Counted from the stretch's first letter, positions 1 through 7,423 are shown. The stretch is DNA of 64,000 nucleotides from JAFGAV01 sp041479055 (GCA_963702835.1 OY969762.1:372001-436000); one strand, 5' to 3'. The notes: a model not told the origin generated them from the letters alone. Numbers and translations: made by a program.

Positions 1-824
1 TAGACGACGATGACGATAAGCACGGCCGTGGCCAGGGAGCGGGGCAGGTTCCTCTGGGGGTTTTTGATCTCGCCGGCCATGTAGGTGACGTTGATCCAGG
101 CATCGTAGGCCCAAAAGGCGCCGGCCATGGCCACGATGAACATCAGGAAGACGGACCCATGGGCCAGGTCGGAGCCCAGGGCTGACTGGGTGAAATTGCC
201 CAGGTGCCCGCTGCCCAGGGCCAAAACCAGGATGACGATGGCGGCGATGGCCAGGACCTTGAGCACGCTGAAAATGACCTGGACCGCGCTGCCCAAGCGG
301 ACGCCCAGGTAGTTGACCGCGGTCAGGAAGATGATGAGCCCGATGGTGGCCAGCTTCAGGCCGAAGGACTTGAAGGGCGTGATGTTGCCGATGAAGGGCA
401 CCTGGAGGGTGACCGTCTCCCAGGCCGCCGGGAGTCGGAAGAACTTGACGAAATACCCCAGAGAGTCGGAGAAGACGTAGGCGATGGAGGCGATGGAGCC
501 GGTCTGGATGACGGCGAAGGTGGCCCAGCCGTAAAGGTAGCCAACGAAGTCGCCGTAACTTTTGTTGAAGTAGCCGTACAGGCCGCCGGCCTCCTGGAAC
601 ATGCTGGAGACCTCAGCGATGCTCAGCGTGCCGAAGAGGGTCAGCACCCCGGCCACCACCCAGACCAGGATGAGGAGCTGGGCGGAGGGAAGCTGGGAGG
701 CCATCAAGGCCGGCTTTTTGAAAATCCCCGAGCCGATAATCGAGCCCACCCCGCAGGCCACGGCGGCGATAAAGCCCAGCTCACGGGCGAGCTCGATGGG
801 CTTTTTGGGAGGCTCTTGAGCCAT
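1..824 (-). CDS. APC-family amino acid permease (3' end outside window)
   Basis: An integral inner-membrane transporter, probably for amino acids. The N-terminus begins MAQEPPKKPIELARELGF and is followed by the APC TM1 signature GVGSIIGSGIFKKPA, where the small-residue GSGI break binds the substrate backbone. Further hydrophobic segments include LLILVWVVAGVLTLFGTLS and FVGYLYGWATFAV. A GEIKNPQRNLPRSL motif on the loop after TM6 is typical of the LAT/APC superfamily. Only the first 274 codons are inside the window, so the C-terminal half is not seen. The start is the ATG complementary to 822-824. It is one of three APC permeases within 10 kb (also at 2320 and 8365). The substrate cannot be told from the sequence. 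Confidence 0.9.
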   Translation of the reverse strand, partial: MAQEPPKKPIELARELGFIAAVACGVGSIIGSGIFKKPALMASQLPSAQLLILVWVVAGVLTLFGTLSIAEVSSMFQEAGGLYGYFNKSYGDFVGYLYGWATFAVIQTGSIASIAYVFSDSLGYFVKFFRLPAAWETVTLQVPFIGNITPFKSFGLKLATIGLIIFLTAVNYLGVRLGSAVQVIFSVLKVLAIAAIVILVLALGSGHLGNFTQSALGSDLAHGSVFLMFIVAMAGAFWAYDAWINVTYMAGEIKNPQRNLPRSLATAVLIVIVV

Positions 825-957
825 GCTAGGCACCGATTATAAGAATTCTGCAAGGGCAAAGCAAATGGAGATATCGAAATGAACGGCTTGAAATATTATA
901 AGGAGGCTATTAAGCTTAGGAGGCAATTCTCTTCATCATCGGGGCGAGGTAACCGCT

Positions 958-1779
958 ATGAATTACAAACTGAGTCCGTCTGACCTGACCTTTCTCTATG
1001 ATTCCTGCAAGCACTGCTTCGTGCTGAAAGTGAAGCATGGGATCAGCCAGCCCTCGATTCCCCTGCCCGGTGTTTTCAGCGCCATATCCGCCCTTCAGAA
1101 AAACTTCTATTCGGATAAGCGGACGGAAGTGGTTTCTCCGGGCCTCCCCCCGGGGACCGTCAAATATGGCGAATTGAAGGTGCGGTCGCGTGACCTATCC
1201 ATCCCCGGCTCTGTAACCACATGTTTCCTCAGCGGGCGTTTCGATATCGTGGCCGAGCTTGATGACAAAACCTATGCGGTCATGGATTTCAAGACGGGAA
1301 ACCCGAACGACGAGAAGGCGGCTATGTATGCCCGCCAGTTGCACGCCTACGCCATCTCCCTGGAGCAGCCTGGGCCGGATGCGCTTCGGCTCTCCCCGGT
1401 TTCCAAGCTGGGGCTGCTCTATTTCACCCCGGACTCCTGCGATCGTCCGGATGCCTCAAAGCAAATTCTCAGCGGCCCCCTGAAGTGGATCGAGGTCCAA
1501 AGAGATGATGCGGCCTTTTTGGATTTCTTGAGGCAGGTCGTAGAACTTCTGGACGGCCCCCTGCCGCCTCCCGATGCCGACAATTGCAACTGGTGCAAAT
1601 ACCTGGTCCAAACAGCTCAATGGGCAGGCCTGAAGGGCGATCGAAAAACCTCGGCGGGGGCGGCCGAACCCCCGGCCTGTCCCCAGTGTCAGGGTCCCAT
1701 GAGCCGAAGGACAGGCAAGCGCGGAGATTTCTGGGGATGTAATAAGTTTCCCGAATGTCGCGGGACAAGAAATCTGTGA
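958..1779 (+). CDS. PD-(D/E)XK (RecB/Cas4-like) nuclease with C-terminal topoisomerase-type zinc ribbon
   Basis: A 273-residue predicted DNA-processing nuclease. The PD-(D/E)XK core shows as GRFD (Asp96), DFK (Asp110-Lys112) and the RecB-family motif QLHAY (Gln127, Tyr131). Cysteine pairs flank the core: C17-x2-C20 near the N-terminus and C210-x2-C213 after it. This arrangement resembles the Fe-S-cluster cysteines of Cas4/AddB nucleases, though a cluster is only inferred. The last 33 residues are a zinc ribbon (C241-x2-C244 ... C261-x5-C267, with FWGCNKFPEC) like those at the C-terminus of topoisomerase I. No cas genes or CRISPR repeats are nearby, so a repair role is more likely than CRISPR adaptation. 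The start has GAGGT about 8 bases upstream of ATG 958. Confidence 0.8.
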   Translation: MNYKLSPSDLTFLYDSCKHCFVLKVKHGISQPSIPLPGVFSAISALQKNFYSDKRTEVVSPGLPPGTVKYGELKVRSRDLSIPGSVTTCFLSGRFDIVAELDDKTYAVMDFKTGNPNDEKAAMYARQLHAYAISLEQPGPDALRLSPVSKLGLLYFTPDSCDRPDASKQILSGPLKWIEVQRDDAAFLDFLRQVVELLDGPLPPPDADNCNWCKYLVQTAQWAGLKGDRKTSAGAAEPPACPQCQGPMSRRTGKRGDFWGCNKFPECRGTRNL

Positions 1780-1850
1780 ATTAGCGGAGTCCTGTTCGCC
1801 GAAATGAAGCACATTCTTTTTATGTTAGGAAGAAGAGGACAGGGGAGAAC

Positions 1851-2225
1851 ATGGTCCATACAATTTTTCTCTTGGTGGGCGCCGGCCTGACAGCCCTTTG
1901 GGGCATCGCTCATCTCTTCCCCACCCGGTCGGTCGTGGAGGGGTTCGGGAATATCAGCGCCGATAACAAGCGCATCATCGCCATGGAGTGGATCGTGGAA
2001 GGCGTGGCCCTAATTTTTATAGGAGTCCTTGTCTCCGTTGTGACCCTCCTTGACCCGTCGAGCGCCGTCTCCAGGGCCGTTTACCTGACCAGCAGCGGCG
2101 GGTTGGTAGTCCTGGCCGTCGTTTCACTTTTCACCGGCTTCCAGGTGAAATTCTTCACCTTTAAATTATGTCCCTTGATATTCACGGCATCAGCGATATT
2201 GATCATATTGGGCGGATATGTATAG
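1851..2225 (+). CDS. Small four-helix membrane protein, unknown function
   Basis: A 124-residue hydrophobic protein with about four predicted membrane helices: residues 4-22, 44-66, 78-97 and 103-122. I do not recognise a named family. The first helix carries LTALWGIAHLFP and a short charged loop (SADNKRIIAMEW) separates helices 1 and 2. A purine-rich stretch, AGGACAGGGGAG, sits just upstream of ATG 1851. It stands alone between the nuclease and the next permease gene, all on the same strand, with no obvious functional link. Confidence 0.65.
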   Translation: MVHTIFLLVGAGLTALWGIAHLFPTRSVVEGFGNISADNKRIIAMEWIVEGVALIFIGVLVSVVTLLDPSSAVSRAVYLTSSGGLVVLAVVSLFTGFQVKFFTFKLCPLIFTASAILIILGGYV

Positions 2226-2276
2226 GCTGCTTTAAAACTTATTTGTCTCGCTCGATGGCCGATAAATAAAGGTTCA

Positions 2277-2293
2277 TTGGTATTGTGTCCCCC
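2277..2293 (+). repeat. Single arm of a dispersed repeat (TATTGTGTCCCC type)
   Basis: TTGGTATTGTGTCCCCC matches, allowing one or two changes, the reverse complement of the left arm of the palindromic unit at 59508-59607. Here only one arm is visible, 27 bases upstream of the permease start. It may be a decayed REP/MITE-like unit. Confidence 0.4.
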
Positions 2294-2319
2294 TTTTTGG
2301 ATGTGATACTCTGCTGCGC

Positions 2320-3789
2320 ATGAACAACGATAAGGAGAGGCCGGCCGCCGGGCAGGGCGTGGGGTTCGTCAAAGGGCTGGGCGTTCTGAGCGCCACCAAC
2401 ATCGTCATCGGCTCGATGATCGGCTCGGGCATTTTCCTGGCGCCCTCGATCATGGCCGGCTTCGTGGAGAACACGAGCCTCATCGTCTTGCTGTGGATTG
2501 TGGGCGGCCTGCTGACCGTCATCGGCGCCCTGAGCCTGGGAGAACTGGCGGCGGCTTACCCCCGCGCCGGAGGTCAATACGTCTTCCTCCGCGAGGCCTT
2601 TTCCCCGCTGTGGGGTTTTCTTTACGGCTGGGGCTTGTTCTTCATCATCCAGACCGGGTTCATCGCCGCGGTGTCCATCGCCTTTGCCAAGTACCTGGGC
2701 GTGTTCTTCCCAGCCCTGGGCGAAGGGAACGTCCTTCTGGCCCTGCCTATTAAGTTCGACCTGGCCTTCATTCACTTCTCCTACAGAGTCGCCATATCCT
2801 CGGCCACCCTGGTGTCCATCGCCTGCATCGCCTTCCTGACCGGAATCAACATCCTGGGCGTCAAAACCGGGGCGCTTGTCCAGAATATCTTTACCATTGC
2901 CAAGATAGCGGCCATTCTTGTGCTGGTCGGAGCCGCCTTTGCCCTGGGCCGGGGCGACTTCAAGAATTTTCTGCCGCTGCTCAAGCCGAAGCTGGGCCCG
3001 GTGGCGCTGGCGAAAAACATGGTCCTCTTCGCCGCCGCGGCGGTGGCCATGTCCAAGGCCCTTTTCGCCTATGACTCCTGGTACACGGTGACCTTCGTGG
3101 CCGAAGAGGTCAAACGCCCCAAGCGGGATATTCCCCTGGCCATGCTCCTGGGCACGGGCGCCGTGACCCTCCTCTATACCCTGCTTACGGCCGCCTATCT
3201 CTACATAGTCCCCATCGCCGAGGCCGGAAAAATCGTGGAGAACCGTATTGCCAGCGTAGTGGCTGAAAGAGTGCTGGGCTCGCCGGGCCTCACCTTCATC
3301 ACCCTGGCCGTGCTCATCTCGACCTTTGGCTGCGTCAACGGCCTTATCCTATCCGGAGCCCGGGTTTACTACGCCATGGCCAAAGACGGCCTGTTCTTCC
3401 GCAACAACAGCCGGCTCCATCCCAACTACATGACTCCCTACCTGGCCTTGCTCTTCCAGGGAGTCTGGTCGGTCATCCTCACTCTGACCGGAACGTTCTC
3501 CGACCTGCTGACCTATACGGCCTTTGCTTCGCTCCTGTTCAACAGCCTGACCATTGTCGGCCTGTTTGTGTTGCGCTTCAAGAAACCTGAGCTGGAGAGG
3601 CCCTACAAGGTCTGGCTCTATCCCGTCCTGCCCCTGCTCTACCTGGTGATTGCGATATTTTTCATCGTCTTCATCATCATCGGCGATCCGCTGAACTCAA
3701 TCAAAGGCTTGGTGCTGATTGGGATCGGCGTGTTCGCCTATCTCTACTGGCGGAGGAAATCCCGCCGCCAACCGTTCTGTTCAGTTTAG
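2320..3789 (+). CDS. APC-family amino acid permease
   Basis: A complete 489-residue inner-membrane permease with about 12 hydrophobic segments. The TM1 signature IGSMIGSGIFLAPS is at residues 30-43. The conserved AAAYPRAGGQYVFLREAF block (TM2-TM3) and the loop FVAEEVKRPKRDIPLAM after TM6 are typical of the APC superfamily. The C-terminal motif RFKKPELERPYKVWLYP is also diagnostic of this group. The length fits the LAT-like branch. The closest relatives by eye are the permeases at 1-824 and 8365-9732, so the locus seems to have expanded by duplication or to serve amino acid or peptide fermentation. The substrate is unknown. The only visible candidate regulatory structure is the downstream hairpin at 3815-3881. 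Confidence 0.93.
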   Translation: MNNDKERPAAGQGVGFVKGLGVLSATNIVIGSMIGSGIFLAPSIMAGFVENTSLIVLLWIVGGLLTVIGALSLGELAAAYPRAGGQYVFLREAFSPLWGFLYGWGLFFIIQTGFIAAVSIAFAKYLGVFFPALGEGNVLLALPIKFDLAFIHFSYRVAISSATLVSIACIAFLTGINILGVKTGALVQNIFTIAKIAAILVLVGAAFALGRGDFKNFLPLLKPKLGPVALAKNMVLFAAAAVAMSKALFAYDSWYTVTFVAEEVKRPKRDIPLAMLLGTGAVTLLYTLLTAAYLYIVPIAEAGKIVENRIASVVAERVLGSPGLTFITLAVLISTFGCVNGLILSGARVYYAMAKDGLFFRNNSRLHPNYMTPYLALLFQGVWSVILTLTGTFSDLLTYTAFASLLFNSLTIVGLFVLRFKKPELERPYKVWLYPVLPLLYLVIAIFFIVFIIIGDPLNSIKGLVLIGIGVFAYLYWRRKSRRQPFCSV

Positions 3790-3814
3790 TATAAAGTTAA
3801 GTCATCATTAAAAT

Positions 3815-3881
3815 AAGGTGACAGTCATCCAAATACCTAATTGTTCAGATGAAATTTCGGTAATTAGATAGCTGTCACTTT
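3815..3881. terminator. Hairpin between convergent genes, probable bidirectional terminator or REP-like unit
   Basis: AAGGTGACAG (3815-3824) pairs with CTGTCACTTT (3872-3881), ten pairs with one G-U. An inner CTAATT/AATTAG pair (3837-3842 with 3862-3867) adds to the fold. T7 follows on the plus strand (3879-3885). It lies between the stop of the permease and the stop of the interrupted beta-barrel gene on the minus strand. The nested dyad is larger than an ordinary terminator, so a dispersed palindromic repeat is possible. Confidence 0.55.
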
Positions 3882-3889
3882 TTTTAAAA

Positions 3890-4039
3890 TCAGAAGTGGA
3901 TGATCATTCCAGCCACAGCGCTGAAACCGCTGAAGTCGATATTAGCCGTCCTGACATCTGAGACGCTAGAGCCGGATGGGACAGTATCACTAACAAGAAT
4001 GACCGGAAAGGTTCCTAAGGGCAATGCTATATATTTATA
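3890..4039 (-). pseudogene. 3' fragment of outer-membrane beta-barrel gene cut by the transposon
   Basis: Reading leftward from the target duplication, this stretch encodes YKYIALPLGTFP and then about 40 more residues, ending in the pattern SGFSAVAGMIIHF with a terminal Phe. That ending is the usual C-terminal beta-signal of an outer-membrane protein. The frame is open from the transposon edge to the TGA complementary to 3890-3892. It joins in frame to the 5' portion at 7437-8164 when one copy of the 8-bp target duplication and the transposon are removed. The repaired protein would have about 289 residues. Confidence 0.85.
4032..4039. repeat. 8-bp target site duplication, left copy
   Basis: TATTTATA immediately left of the transposon end. 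The identical octamer lies immediately right of the other end at 7437-7444. An 8-bp duplication is the known size for the IS1595 family. Confidence 0.9.
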
Positions 4040-4063
4040 GGGAATTATGCACTTAAAAAAGCA
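4040..4063 (+). repeat. Transposon terminal inverted repeat, left
   Basis: Starts GGGAATTATGCACTTAAAAA and ends AGCA. Compared with the reverse complement of 7413-7436 (CGGAATTATGCCTTTAAAAA...) it differs only at positions 1, 12 and 13. Similarity stops abruptly after position 24. Confidence 0.9.
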
Positions 4064-4079
4064 TGAAGGAGAAAAAATC

Positions 4080-4355
4080 ATGAATTGTAATCTTTCCAAA
4101 AACATGGAATCTGGATATGTTTATTTGGTAACCAACAGAGAAAGGGTCTATTCGCCAGGAATTTTTACGTGTTATCATTGCGCTGAGCTTTGGGGTAAAC
4201 AACAATTTCATAGAAGATTTGAAATATTATCACTCAAGACTGACTTCCAATTCGTCAGCAAGTTTATGAATAAGGTTGCCAATGTTATACAAATCTATTA
4301 CTCCGATCACTCCGCCACATCCCGCGCATTGAATAAAATAGAGCCTAAAGTTTGA
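4080..4355 (+). CDS. Possible small transposon ORF, doubtful
   Basis: ATG 4080 follows a good AAGGAG Shine-Dalgarno sequence and opens a frame of 91 residues starting MNCNLSKNMESGYVYLVTN. It contains one CYHC pair. The last 125 bases overlap, on the opposite strand, the much more convincing zinc-ribbon gene at 4230-4424, which argues against the full length being coding. It could be a decayed gene whose 5' part survives, or chance. No family is recognised. Confidence 0.25.
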   Translation: MNCNLSKNMESGYVYLVTNRERVYSPGIFTCYHCAELWGKQQFHRRFEILSLKTDFQFVSKFMNKVANVIQIYYSDHSATSRALNKIEPKV

Positions 4356-4424
4356 ACCGATGGGTGTATTTTCTTTAAGTTCAAAACTACTATGACCACA
4401 TTTTATGCAAGTAGATACTGCCAT
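4230..4424 (-). CDS. Transposon-borne zinc-ribbon miniprotein
   Basis: A 64-residue protein with two Cys pairs, C6-x2-C9 (TCIKCGH) and C33-x2-C36 (QCAGCGG), separated by about two dozen residues, as in a small zinc ribbon. The remainder, VIGVIDLYNIGNLIHKLADE, looks like a short amphipathic helix. The start is ATG complementary to 4422-4424 with an AGGGAGG ribosome site (4434-4440) upstream. It is transcribed leftward, away from the transposase. A role in nucleic-acid binding is inferred from the ribbon only. Similar short proteins with unknown function are common in mobile elements, and I cannot name a family. Confidence 0.7.
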   Translation of the reverse strand: MAVSTCIKCGHSSFELKENTPIGSNFRLYFIQCAGCGGVIGVIDLYNIGNLIHKLADELEVSLE

Positions 4425-4472
4425 GTTTTAAATCCTCCCTTTGTGATGAGGATATATTTTTCTAAAAAAATA

Positions 4473-4628
4473 TTATCGGGTGAGTCTTATAAGAACATAA
4501 TCTCCGGGACCATTGCATTTACGGCATGGCGGAAAACGTTCTCCTTTTACACATGTGATCTCGTTTTTGCATTTTTGACATTGATAAATGCCGGATTGGG
4601 GGACAATATCGCCTGCTGAGTAAGACAT
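4473..4628 (-). CDS. Second transposon-borne zinc-ribbon miniprotein
   Basis: A 51-residue protein with C17-x2-C20 (YQCQKC) and C35-x2-C38 (PPCRKC), again one compact ribbon. The N-terminus MSYSAGDIVPQSGIY and the PPCRKCNGPGDY block resemble the short YjzC-like or ribbon proteins of Gram-positive genomes, but this is only an impression. The start at 4628 is chosen because GGGAGG lies six bases upstream. A longer in-frame opening exists but lacks a ribosome site. It probably forms a leftward two-gene unit with the ribbon gene at 4230-4424 (about 50 bases apart). Confidence 0.7.
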   Translation of the reverse strand: MSYSAGDIVPQSGIYQCQKCKNEITCVKGERFPPCRKCNGPGDYVLIRLTR

Positions 4629-4677
4629 GGACAACCTCCCTTTAATTGACCCGTTATCTTGGACAATGGGAAGTTTA

Positions 4678-5028
4678 ATGTCAAACATATATCTTGTCAA
4701 GAGGGGAATTAGGCCGGTATCAGAAATCATTATTCATAGGAAATATATGAGATTTTTGATTGATGAAATAAGGAAATCTGGCGTTTTTAGTTCCAATGAA
4801 GCATACGGAAAAAATCATGTTGCAGTCTATTTGTTTATATATCATCATTTAAGGGATATTATTAACTTTTCGCTTGGGAAGCGTTGCAATAAAAAGAATG
4901 TCTTATATTGGATAAACGGTAAGATGTTTGGGTATAGCGAACCCGAGATAGGCCGATATATTGCCGGTGTCACAAATCCCCGTAAGTTATTGATAACAAA
5001 ACAAAAGAAATTTAAAGTATCCACTTGA
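4678..5028 (+). CDS. Unrecognised transposon protein
   Basis: A 116-residue basic protein starting MSNIYLVKRGIRPVSEIIIH. It has a helical middle (KYMRFLIDEIRKSG and HVAVYLFIYHHLRDII) and a Lys-rich C-terminus. I find no known family. The start at 4678 has GGGAAG five bases before it. An in-frame ATG at 4627 would add 17 residues but overlaps the start of the divergent ribbon gene. Its stop is just before the transposase promoter, so it is likely a separate transcript. Composition is A+T-rich like the rest of the element. It could be an accessory or regulatory protein of transposition; this is a guess from position alone. Confidence 0.5.
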   Translation: MSNIYLVKRGIRPVSEIIIHRKYMRFLIDEIRKSGVFSSNEAYGKNHVAVYLFIYHHLRDIINFSLGKRCNKKNVLYWINGKMFGYSEPEIGRYIAGVTNPRKLLITKQKKFKVST

Positions 5029-5053
5029 CAAAGCATTAAAAATATGATAGAAT
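5025..5053 (+). promoter_or_regulatory. Sigma-70-type promoter of the transposase
   Basis: TTGACA (5025-5030), 17-bp spacer, TAGAAT (5048-5053). Transcription would begin near 5060. This excludes an upstream in-frame ATG at 5044 and supports ATG 5080 as the transposase start. Confidence 0.75.
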
Positions 5054-5079
5054 TTGGGTATAAAGATAAGGATAAGACA

Positions 5080-6021
5080 ATGAAATACATACCCCCCAAA
5101 TTCAACACCTTGAGCGAAATGGCCTCCATAGACGTGGGCCGCTTGACCGAAGATGAGGCCAGGGAAATCCTTGAGGGTATTCGCTGGCCCGAAGGCATTA
5201 AATGTCCGCATTGTGGAAGCGATGACGTGACCAGAATTAAGGCCAAATCTGATAAAATAAGGGATGGCCTGATTCAGTGCAATGGTTGTAGGGGACAGTT
5301 CACGGTGACGGTCGGGACGGTCATGCACCGATCCCATATCACGCTGAGACAATGGGTCCAGGCTTTTTATTCAATCTGTTCTCACAAAAAGGGCGTTTCA
5401 GCCCTCCAGCTTCAAAGGAACCTTGGCCTTGTGTCCTATAGGTCAGCCTGGCATTTGGCCCACAGGATAAGGCTGGCCATGAAGCTGGACCCGCTGGCAA
5501 GCAAACTCAAGGGTATAGTCGAAGTTGATGAAACCTATATCGGGGGAAAGCCGCGCAAGGGTGATAATAAAAGCCACAAAAGAGGCCGGGGAACCGAGAA
5601 ATTTCCGGTCATGGCCTTGGTAGAGCGCAAGGGGAAAATGGTTTCAAGGCCAGTAGAAAAGGTTAATGCTAAAACCCTGAAAGCCGCTATCAAAGAAGTT
5701 GTGAACAAAAACTCTACGATTATGACGGATGAATGGCCGGCCTATCGCGGCATAGGCAAAGACTTCAAAGGTGGCCATAGAACAGTTCATCATGGCTTGG
5801 GTGAATATGTGCATGACGGCGTTTCTACGAATGAGGCCGAGTCTTATTTTGCCCTGCTAAAAAGAGGCGTTCACGGGTCGTTTCATCATATCTCGAAAAA
5901 GCACTTATCGAGATATTGTGATGAGTTTAACTTCAGGTGGAATCATAGAAAAGTTAGCGACGGCGAAAGAACTACTTTCGCCATCCAAGGGGCCGAAGGA
6001 AAGAGGCTGGTTTATAGATGA
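5080..6021 (+). CDS. IS1595-family (ISXO2-like) transposase
   Basis: A 313-residue DDE transposase that cuts and joins the element's ends. The N-terminal zinc ribbon has C42-x2-C45 (CPHCGS) and C67-x2-C70 (CNGC). A helix-turn-helix-like stretch follows near residues 106-130. The catalytic core shows VDETYIGG (Asp150), MTDEWPAY (Asp217) and STNEAES (Asn251/Glu252/Glu254), the pattern of the ISXO2-like DDE domain. The C-terminus contains the conserved FNFRWNHR. The length matches intact family members, and no frameshift is present. The start at 5080 follows an AAGGAT ribosome site and lies downstream of the promoter at 5025-5053. The stop overlaps the next gene by 4 bases, implying co-expression with the methyltransferase. 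Confidence 0.93.
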   Translation: MKYIPPKFNTLSEMASIDVGRLTEDEAREILEGIRWPEGIKCPHCGSDDVTRIKAKSDKIRDGLIQCNGCRGQFTVTVGTVMHRSHITLRQWVQAFYSICSHKKGVSALQLQRNLGLVSYRSAWHLAHRIRLAMKLDPLASKLKGIVEVDETYIGGKPRKGDNKSHKRGRGTEKFPVMALVERKGKMVSRPVEKVNAKTLKAAIKEVVNKNSTIMTDEWPAYRGIGKDFKGGHRTVHHGLGEYVHDGVSTNEAESYFALLKRGVHGSFHHISKKHLSRYCDEFNFRWNHRKVSDGERTTFAIQGAEGKRLVYR

Positions 6022-7280
6022 AAAACAACGGCCTAGCAAAAAATCTTCTAATCTGCGGCGATAATTTAAATGCTCTAGATGATTTGATAAAGAAGGGAAT
6101 CAAGGTTGATTTGATTTATCTTGACCCGCCCTTTTTCAGCAATAAGCATTATGAGGTTGTGTGGGGCGATGAAGCGGAGGTGCGGAGCTTTAAAGATCGG
6201 TGGGCGGGCGGGATCAACGTCTATATTGAATGGATGAAAGAGCGCGTCGTAAAAATGTATGAAGCCCTAAAGGATACTGGCTCTTTTTATCTTCATTGTG
6301 ATTGGCACGCAGGCCATTATTTGAAGGTCATGCTTGATGAGATTTTCGGCTATCATAATTTTAGAAATGAAATCATTTGGCACTATGGAGGTTGGACCCA
6401 TCAAAAAATGGGTCAATTCCCCCGCAAACATGATTCCCTATTTTTTTATAGCAAGACTAATCAATCGTATTTCTCTCCTTTATCTATTCCTTGGACACGG
6501 GAAGAATACGTAGCGCTGAGAAAACAATCTCTCAAAGTAGATGAAGAAGGCAGGGAATATATATATGATAAAAGGGGCGCGGATGATGGACGACGTTATT
6601 TAGATTTAGCCTTAAAAGAAGGAAGACCAATTGATTCAGTTTGGGATATTCGTCCATTAACAAGTTCCGCTAAAGAACGCTTGGGATATCCTACTCAAAA
6701 GCCAGAAGCTCTTTTGGAAAGAATTATTAAAGCTTCTTCAGGCAAAAATGAGATAATTTTAGATCCATTTTGTGGATGTGGAACGGCAATGATAATCGCC
6801 CAAGCACTCAATAGAAAATGGATAGGTATAGATATATCTCCGACGGCAATTAATGTTATTGTAAAAAGGTTAAAGAGAGTTGGGGCCATCAAAAATAAAG
6901 ATTTTGATATTATCGGTATGCCGACTACGTTGAATGAATTAAAAAAACTTGAGCCCTTCGAGTTTCAGAATTGGGTTATAAACGAAATGAAGGCAAAGCA
7001 AAGCAAGAAGCTCTCTTCAGACTTTGGCCTTGATGGATATTATGATAAGACGATACTTACAGAACGGGCCGGGATTCAGGTAAAGCAATCGGAGAATGTA
7101 GGCAGGAATGTAGTTGATAATTTTGAGACAGCGCTCTCAAGAGGAAAATTCATAAAAGGTTTTATAGTCGCCTTTAGCTTTTCAAAGGGAGCGCATGAAG
7201 AAGCGGCCAGAGTGAAGGGAAAGCTGGATATTAGGTTGATTGAGGTTGAAGATTTGCTTTTAGGGAAGGTGAAGATATGA
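6018..7280 (+). CDS. DNA methyltransferase fused to a Mrr-like restriction nuclease domain (transposon cargo)
   Basis: A 420-residue protein with two parts. Residues 1-290 are a beta-class adenine/cytosine amino-methyltransferase. Catalytic motif IV DPPF (36-39) precedes the SAM-binding motif DPFCGCGT (249-256), with QKPEALLERII just before it. The target-recognition region between them is short. Residues 305-420 look like a Mrr/PD-(D/E)XK nuclease fold: FEFQNWVINEM, then GLDGYYD (Asp339), then GIQVKQS (Gln354-Lys356), then GRNVVDNFETAL. This gives the D...QxK arrangement of the superfamily. Methylation and cleavage would thus be in one polypeptide, a compact restriction-modification enzyme. 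It starts inside the last codons of the transposase (ATGA overlap) and ends in an ATGA overlap with the tail ORF. Nuclease activity is inferred, not shown. Confidence 0.85.
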   Translation: MKNNGLAKNLLICGDNLNALDDLIKKGIKVDLIYLDPPFFSNKHYEVVWGDEAEVRSFKDRWAGGINVYIEWMKERVVKMYEALKDTGSFYLHCDWHAGHYLKVMLDEIFGYHNFRNEIIWHYGGWTHQKMGQFPRKHDSLFFYSKTNQSYFSPLSIPWTREEYVALRKQSLKVDEEGREYIYDKRGADDGRRYLDLALKEGRPIDSVWDIRPLTSSAKERLGYPTQKPEALLERIIKASSGKNEIILDPFCGCGTAMIIAQALNRKWIGIDISPTAINVIVKRLKRVGAIKNKDFDIIGMPTTLNELKKLEPFEFQNWVINEMKAKQSKKLSSDFGLDGYYDKTILTERAGIQVKQSENVGRNVVDNFETALSRGKFIKGFIVAFSFSKGAHEEAARVKGKLDIRLIEVEDLLLGKVKI

Positions 7281-7423
7281 AGAAAAAGAAACAGATGAAA
7301 ACAAGGGCTAAACCACTTTCCATGTATCCATTGAAACCCGAGGAGGTTTTATCCGCCTTCATGAAGATTGACCCCAAGAAACTAAAGAAGGCCGAAAAGG
7401 AAGAAAAGGATGTGCTTTTTTAA
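7277..7423 (+). CDS. 48-residue basic tail protein ending in the transposon's inverted repeat
   Basis: ATG overlaps the methyltransferase stop (ATGA). The protein starts MKKKKQMKTRAKPLSMYPL, continues KPEEVLSAFMKIDP and ends in a Lys/Glu-rich tail. Short proteins with a PLSxYPLxxEE motif followed by a charged tail are often seen next to cargo genes in mobile elements. I recall the pattern but no named function. The final codons and TAA (7421-7423) lie within the right inverted repeat, so the ORF and the repeat are constrained together. Translational coupling to the methyltransferase makes a partner or regulatory role plausible. Confidence 0.65.
   Translation: MKKKKQMKTRAKPLSMYPLKPEEVLSAFMKIDPKKLKKAEKEEKDVLF

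Noticed and set aside
204..842. Open plus-strand frame over the first permease
   Set aside because: The translation is Asp/Gly/Glu-rich and featureless; the minus strand gives a clear APC permease.
4627..4677. Upstream ATG adding 17 residues to the 4678 ORF
   Set aside because: It overlaps the divergent ribbon gene's start and has no ribosome site; the 4678 ATG has GGGAAG in front.
5044..5079. Upstream ATG adding 12 residues to the transposase
   Set aside because: It lies inside the -10 region of the promoter at 5025-5053, so the message would not contain it.
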